This document shows positions 60,155 to 64,000 of a stretch of DNA of 64,000 bases, in pieces. The position numbers and the translations under genes are program-made. The first letter of the stretch is position 1. The number at the start of each line of letters is the position of its first letter. The notes beneath the pieces were generated by a model. The model saw nothing but the letters and a program-made list of their open reading frames with translations. It made no database searches and was not told the origin of the DNA. Source of the stretch: Robinsoniella peoriensis (GTDB taxonomy: Bacteria > Bacillota > Clostridia > Lachnospirales > Lachnospiraceae); assembly GCF_042680125.1 (NCBI RefSeq), contig NZ_JBHTNY010000017.1; one strand, given 5' to 3'.

Positions 60155-61686
60155 TGGATATTTGGATTTTACTAACGCAACGAAGTGCATTTTTCATTAA
60201 TCTATGCCTGGAACACTTGAAAATTTCTATTATCTCTATCGTAATTGCAATTCTATTCGGAGGGATCCTTGGTATTCTGGTTAGTGAATTCCGACGATCG
60301 TCTAAGCCTGTACTTGGCATTATCAACTTTCTGTACACCATTCCATCCATTTCTATGCTGGGATTCCTGATACCCTTTTCGGGCATCGGAAACATAACTG
60401 CCGTGATTGCACTTACCTTTTACGCATTAATGCCGATGGTGAGAAACACTTATACAGGAATCACCAATGTAGATGAAAATATTATAGAAGCTGCAAGAGG
60501 GATGGGCAGTACAGACAGGCAGATTTTATTTAAGATTAAACTGCCATTAGCGCTTCCGGTAATTATGTCCGGCATCCGAAATATGGTAATTATGACAATT
60601 GCTTTAGCAGGTATCGCTTCCTTCATTGGTGCCGGAGGTCTGGGTGTTGCCATTTACAGAGGAATCACGACGAACAATGCTGCAATGACAATGACAGGAA
60701 GCCTTCTCATCGCTCTGATCGCCCTGTTATCTGATTTTATACTAGGGATGATTGAAAAACTGCTGCAAAGGAAACGAAAAAATAAAAACAGGAAAAAAAT
60801 ATCGGTGATCATAGGCGGCGCTATTCTCATCCTGGTTGTTTTTGCTGCCGCTGCTTTCTTCCACAAATCAAAAAAAGAAACGCTACATATTGCTACAAAA
60901 CCAATGACAGAACAATATATCCTTGGCGAAATGCTGGGCATTCTGATTGAAGATTATACAGATTTAAATGTAGAGATTACCCAGGGTGTAGGCGGAGGAA
61001 CCTCAAATATCCAGCCTGCAATGGAAAAAGGCGAGTTCGATATCTATCCGGAATATACCGGAACAGGATGGAACATGGTGCTCAAAAGAAATGAACTGTA
61101 CACGGAAGATATGTTCGGGCAGTTACAGTCCGGGTATGAGTCCGGGTATGGACTGCAATGGACGGGTATGTATGGATTTGCAAACAGCTATGCACTAGCC
61201 GTAAGAAAGGACATCGCTGACAAATATAACTTAAAAAATATCTCAGATCTAAAAGACATATCATCTGAATTGACCTTCGGTGCGGAATACGATTTCTATG
61301 AAAGGGAAGACGGATACACCCCGCTATGTGCTGCCTACGGAATGGATTTTAAAAATACCGTTGATTTGGATATCGGTTTAAAATACCAGGCGATCAATGA
61401 AAAGAAAATCGATGTAATGCCGATTTTTACAACAGACGGACAATACAGTGTCTCTGATATTGTTGTGCTGAAAGATGATAAAACTTTTTATCCCTCTTAT
61501 CAGTGCGGAAACGTTGTCCGCATGGAAGTACTGGAAGAGAATCCGGATCTGGCAGATATATTTGAAATGGTGCAGGGTATTCTGACTGATAAAGAAATGG
61601 CTGAAATGAATTATAATGTAGAAAACAATGGCTCGGAACCCAGAGAAACTGCAATTGCTTTTTTAAAGAAAAAAGGATTAATCTAG
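60148..61686 (+). CDS. ABC transporter permease fused to substrate-binding domain (OpuB/OpuF or EgtU-like)
   Basis: This 512-residue protein combines a five- to six-helix permease (about 1-215; EAARGMGSTDRQILFKIKLP coupling loop) and, after a basic stretch and a further helix, a binding domain (about 245-512). The latter starts LHIATKPMTEQYILGEMLGI and carries GGGTSNIQPAMEKGEFDIYPEYTGTGW, the hallmark of glycine betaine/carnitine/choline- and ergothioneine-binding proteins. The KPMTEQ version and the ATPase without CBS domains favour the EgtU-like branch, but this is from recall and not certain. It overlaps the PPOX-ferredoxin gene, and the ATPase gene follows. Confidence 0.87.
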   Translation: MLMDIWILLTQRSAFFINLCLEHLKISIISIVIAILFGGILGILVSEFRRSSKPVLGIINFLYTIPSISMLGFLIPFSGIGNITAVIALTFYALMPMVRNTYTGITNVDENIIEAARGMGSTDRQILFKIKLPLALPVIMSGIRNMVIMTIALAGIASFIGAGGLGVAIYRGITTNNAAMTMTGSLLIALIALLSDFILGMIEKLLQRKRKNKNRKKISVIIGGAILILVVFAAAAFFHKSKKETLHIATKPMTEQYILGEMLGILIEDYTDLNVEITQGVGGGTSNIQPAMEKGEFDIYPEYTGTGWNMVLKRNELYTEDMFGQLQSGYESGYGLQWTGMYGFANSYALAVRKDIADKYNLKNISDLKDISSELTFGAEYDFYEREDGYTPLCAAYGMDFKNTVDLDIGLKYQAINEKKIDVMPIFTTDGQYSVSDIVVLKDDKTFYPSYQCGNVVRMEVLEENPDLADIFEMVQGILTDKEMAEMNYNVENNGSEPRETAIAFLKKKGLI

Positions 61687-61700
61687 CCTGGAGGTAAAAA

Positions 61701-62468
61701 ATGTTTGATAAAAAAATGCCAATAATACAATTTAAAGATATCGAAAAAAAATATGATGAAAATGCCATCATCACGCATTTCAATCTGGATATAGAAAAAG
61801 GAGAATTTCTCACCGTTATCGGTTCGTCCGGCTGTGGAAAAACAACACTATTAAAAATGATAAATGGACTGCTGCTCCCGGACAACGGGAGTGTCCTGGT
61901 GAACCAGAAAGATATTAAAAATGAAGATTTAATTGCACTCAGACGCAGTATCGGTTATTGCATCCAGGGAAGCGTACTCTTTCCCCATATGTCCGTGGAA
62001 GATAATATATCCTATGTCCCCAATCTGCTGAACCATCGTAACAAGAAGAAAACCCATGAAGCCGTTGCAAAATGGATGAAGATCGTAGGTCTGACCGATG
62101 ATATGCGGATGCGCTATCCATCGGAACTGTCCGGCGGACAGCAGCAGCGGGTGGGGATCGCACGTGCACTGGCTTCCTCTCCTGAAATCTTACTGATGGA
62201 TGAACCCTTTGGTGCCGTTGATGAAATCACCCGGGTACAGCTGCAAAAAGAAATCAAAGAGATCCATCAAAAAACGGGTATTACTATTATTTTCGTTACC
62301 CACGATATTTCTGAAGCATTGCAGCTCGGTACAAAAGTCCTGGTATTGGATCAGGGTACCGTCCAGCAATACGACACCCCGGAAAAAGTAGTTCACTCGC
62401 CCGCCAATCCATTTGTGGAAAAATTACTGAATGGGAAAGGAATTCAAATATCATATGACACAAGATAA
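61701..62468 (+). CDS. ABC transporter ATPase of the OpuA/EgtV type, without CBS domains
   Basis: This 255-residue ATPase has Walker A GSSGCGKTT (about 37-45), the signature LSGGQQQR and Walker B LLMDEPFGAVDEITR followed by VTHDISEALQLG. The OpuAA/ProV regulatory CBS domains are absent, as in choline-type or ergothioneine ATPases. The ATG follows TGGAGG. It energises the 60148-61686 permease-binding protein and its last bases overlap the start of the macrodomain gene. Confidence 0.9.
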   Translation: MFDKKMPIIQFKDIEKKYDENAIITHFNLDIEKGEFLTVIGSSGCGKTTLLKMINGLLLPDNGSVLVNQKDIKNEDLIALRRSIGYCIQGSVLFPHMSVEDNISYVPNLLNHRNKKKTHEAVAKWMKIVGLTDDMRMRYPSELSGGQQQRVGIARALASSPEILLMDEPFGAVDEITRVQLQKEIKEIHQKTGITIIFVTHDISEALQLGTKVLVLDQGTVQQYDTPEKVVHSPANPFVEKLLNGKGIQISYDTR

Positions 62469-63234
62469 AAGATTACGTTACCTGATTCGGTTTCTCCTGA
62501 ATGAAAATTCTGAATACAGTACACTCCAGATTCCGGCAGCCGGGCAGGAGCAAAAAAAGCTTTTGCGTTCCCTCATGAATGTACGATTGCCCAGACCCAT
62601 TTCTCCGGAGTTTTTAGAAATACAGGATGCTTATTTACAAGAGGAACTACATGAAAAAAAAGCCACTTCCCTTCTTGATTTATCCACTGTAAAGGATGGA
62701 ATTTATTTATGGAAAGGGGACATTACCACACTTCAGACTGATGGTATTGTAAATGCCGGCAACTCTGGCTTATTGGGCTGCTTTGTTCCCTGCCACGGCT
62801 GTATTGACAATGCTATTCATTCTTTTGCAGGCATACAGCTTCGTTTAGCCTGCCAGGAGATGATGGAGAGGCAGCAAAGCGGGGAACCCGTTGGCAAAGC
62901 AAAGATTACAGAAGCATATAATCTTCCTTCCAGGTTTGTATTGCATACGGTAGGTCCAGTCATCCACGGGCGCCTGGGGGAAGAAGATTGCGTTATGCTG
63001 GCATCCTGCTATCGCTCTTGTTTGGAACTTGCCGACACTTACCATTTAAAAAGTATCGCCTTTTGCTGTATTTCAACCGGAGAATTTCATTTTCCAAATG
63101 AAACCGCAGCACAGATAGCAGTCAATACGGTAACCGCTTACCGTAAAAATACACATACCGAAATGGAGGTTGTATTCAATGTTTTTGGAGAAAAGGACTA
63201 CAGCATCTACCAACAGCTGCTTAGAAAAAATTAA
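62455..63234 (+). CDS. Zinc-dependent macrodomain protein-ADP-ribose hydrolase (SirTM-associated type)
   Basis: This 259-residue hydrolase removes ADP-ribose from modified proteins. An N-terminal helical part (about 1-75) precedes the macrodomain, which has the metal loop GLLGCFVPCHGCIDNAIH (Cys-x-x-x-x-His-x-x-Cys), GDITTLQTDGIVNAGNSG and STGEFHFPNETAA. The zinc loop is the mark of macrodomains linked to SirTM sirtuins in pathogens and gut Firmicutes. The ATG at 62455 is chosen over 62431 because the latter lies within the ATPase end. The next frame starts inside its end and encodes a SirTM-type sirtuin, so the two likely form a write-erase pair. Confidence 0.88.
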   Translation: MTQDKRLRYLIRFLLNENSEYSTLQIPAAGQEQKKLLRSLMNVRLPRPISPEFLEIQDAYLQEELHEKKATSLLDLSTVKDGIYLWKGDITTLQTDGIVNAGNSGLLGCFVPCHGCIDNAIHSFAGIQLRLACQEMMERQQSGEPVGKAKITEAYNLPSRFVLHTVGPVIHGRLGEEDCVMLASCYRSCLELADTYHLKSIAFCCISTGEFHFPNETAAQIAVNTVTAYRKNTHTEMEVVFNVFGEKDYSIYQQLLRKN

Positions 63235-63670
63235 GACTTTAAAAGAAAAAATAGATACTGCCGATGCCATTCTGATCGGAGCCGGTGCAGGACTGTCTGC
63301 AGCGGCAGGATTGGAATACAGCGGTAAAAGATTTACAGACAACTTTTCCGATTTTATTGAAAAATATGGTCTGAGCGATATGTATTCCCCAGGTTTTTAT
63401 CCATTTGAAACATTAGAAGAATACTGGGCATATTGGAGCCGTCATATTTACATCAACCGCTACAAATATTCCACGGGAAAACCCTATACGGATCTGCTAA
63501 AACTGGTCAGAGACAAAGAGTATTTCATACTGACAACCAACGTAGACCATTGCTTTCAAACCGCGCACACCAGGTGCAGGAGCCGGTCTTTCCACATCAG
63601 CCGGTTTTGTTTATACGGGAGAACGCTTTCAGGAGAACTTCCATGGCTTTGCAGAAAAGTATCACTTTAA
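63179..63670 (+). pseudogene. SirTM-type sirtuin, N-terminal half, broken
   Basis: Reading from the ATG at 63179 (GGAGG 9 bases upstream, inside the macrodomain gene) the frame encodes about 129 family residues: ILIGAGAGLSAAAGLEYSGK, LSDMYSPGFYPFETLEEYWA, and TTNVDHCFQTA. SirTM proteins use NAD to ADP-ribosylate lipoylated GcvH-like proteins. After about position 63566 the frame leaves the family and ends at a stop (63668-63670); a second sirtuin sequence begins in another frame (63573). The C-terminal half with the zinc and NAD-binding remainder is missing, so this copy is most likely non-functional, unless a sequencing error is involved. Confidence 0.8.
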
Positions 63671-64000
63671 CGATATGTACTCTGGTGGGTTTTACCCCTA
63701 CGATACCTTGGAGGAGCATTGGGCATACTGGAGCCGCTATATTTGGATAAACCGCTACACACAGGCACCAAAGCCAGTGTATGACCAGCTGTTTGACTTG
63801 GTGAAAGACAAGGATTACTTTGTCTTGACTACCAATGTTGACCATCAGTTCCAGAAAGCCGGATTTGATAAAAAGAGGCTGTTCTATACGCAGGGTGATT
63901 ACGGTCTGTTTCAGTGCAGTGAGCCATGCTGCCAGAAAACCTATGACAATGAGGAAATCGTTCGTCAGATGGTGGAACAGCAAAGAGATATGCGTGTGCC
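63573..64000 (+). pseudogene. Second SirTM-type sirtuin, lacking its start, running off the window
   Basis: In the frame starting at 63573 the translation reads GAGAGLSTSAGFVYTGERFQ onward, then FNDMYSGGFYPYDTLEEHWA, TTNVDHQFQKAGFDKKRLFY, TQGDYGLFQCSEPCC and continues past the edge. It is a clear paralogue of the preceding fragment, closest at GAGAGLS-AG, the FYP-TLEE-WAYWSR stretch and TTNVDH. No start codon or ribosome site precedes it, and an in-frame TAG lies at 63543. It therefore looks like the remainder of a second sirtuin gene joined to the first by a deletion. Confidence 0.7.

Noticed and set aside
1..64000. tRNA, rRNA or known riboswitch genes
   Set aside because: Intergenic stretches were read for cloverleaf, T-box and common riboswitch cores by eye; none was convincing, but a covariance search could still find one.

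Overview
The window looks like chromosomal DNA of a low-GC gut Firmicute, most likely a Lachnospiraceae-type Clostridia. This rests on AGGAGG-type ribosome sites, AT-leaning codon use, Opp/Nik-type transport operons, an isopropanol-type alcohol dehydrogenase, a CprABC-like lantibiotic immunity module and a SirTM/zinc-macrodomain pair. No rRNA, tRNA, transposase or CRISPR array was seen.

1-9,100: the start of an OppF-type ATPase (cut by the window edge), a gene-poor interval full of palindromic repeats, a LURP-one family gene, and a minus-strand operon rpiR-MBL hydrolase-oppA-oppB-oppC-oppD. The OppF partner is separated from this operon by the repeats and the LURP gene. A HAD hydrolase gene follows. 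9,075-18,740: a second minus-strand operon encodes a two-domain tandem methyltransferase plus a Nik/Cnt-type ABC transporter with short ATPases. Divergent from it are gntR-deoC, then a zinc alcohol dehydrogenase with its own promoter, ending in a large hairpin.

18,742-44,325: one tightly packed minus-strand surface-polysaccharide locus of 23 genes. It encodes a WbaP-like priming transferase, PHP tyrosine phosphatase, two fused Wzz/BY-kinase proteins (one with a broken P-loop but a tyrosine-rich tail), two Ig-like membrane proteins, a Wzy-like polymerase, a Wzx flippase, an MsbA-like exporter, six family-2 glycosyltransferases, PssD and a PssE-hydrolase fusion, an aminotransferase/acetyltransferase pair, pyruvyl and acyl transferases, an anchored beta-helix protein and a helicase-associated-domain protein. 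The regulatory and priming genes are at the 3' end. Divergent from the locus is a LytTR regulator, a 1,134-residue surface protein and a 7TM histidine kinase (44,666-51,003), a plausible sensing cassette for the envelope.

51,150-58,708: an OmpR-type two-component system and an exported protein share a 17-bp promoter motif, suggesting autoregulation and a direct target. Next is a LanFEG/CprABC-like transporter with its own two-component system, which is visibly more GC-rich than the transporter genes. 58,929-64,000: an HxlR regulator is divergent from a PPOX-ferredoxin protein, an OpuB/EgtU-like permease-binding-protein fusion, its ATPase, a zinc macrodomain ADP-ribosyl hydrolase, and a rearranged SirTM sirtuin region in which the 5' part of one sirtuin is joined out of frame to another sirtuin lacking its start. 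A 162-bp foldback repeat lies between the HxlR promoter and the PPOX ribosome site; one end of the same repeat recurs at 211-238.
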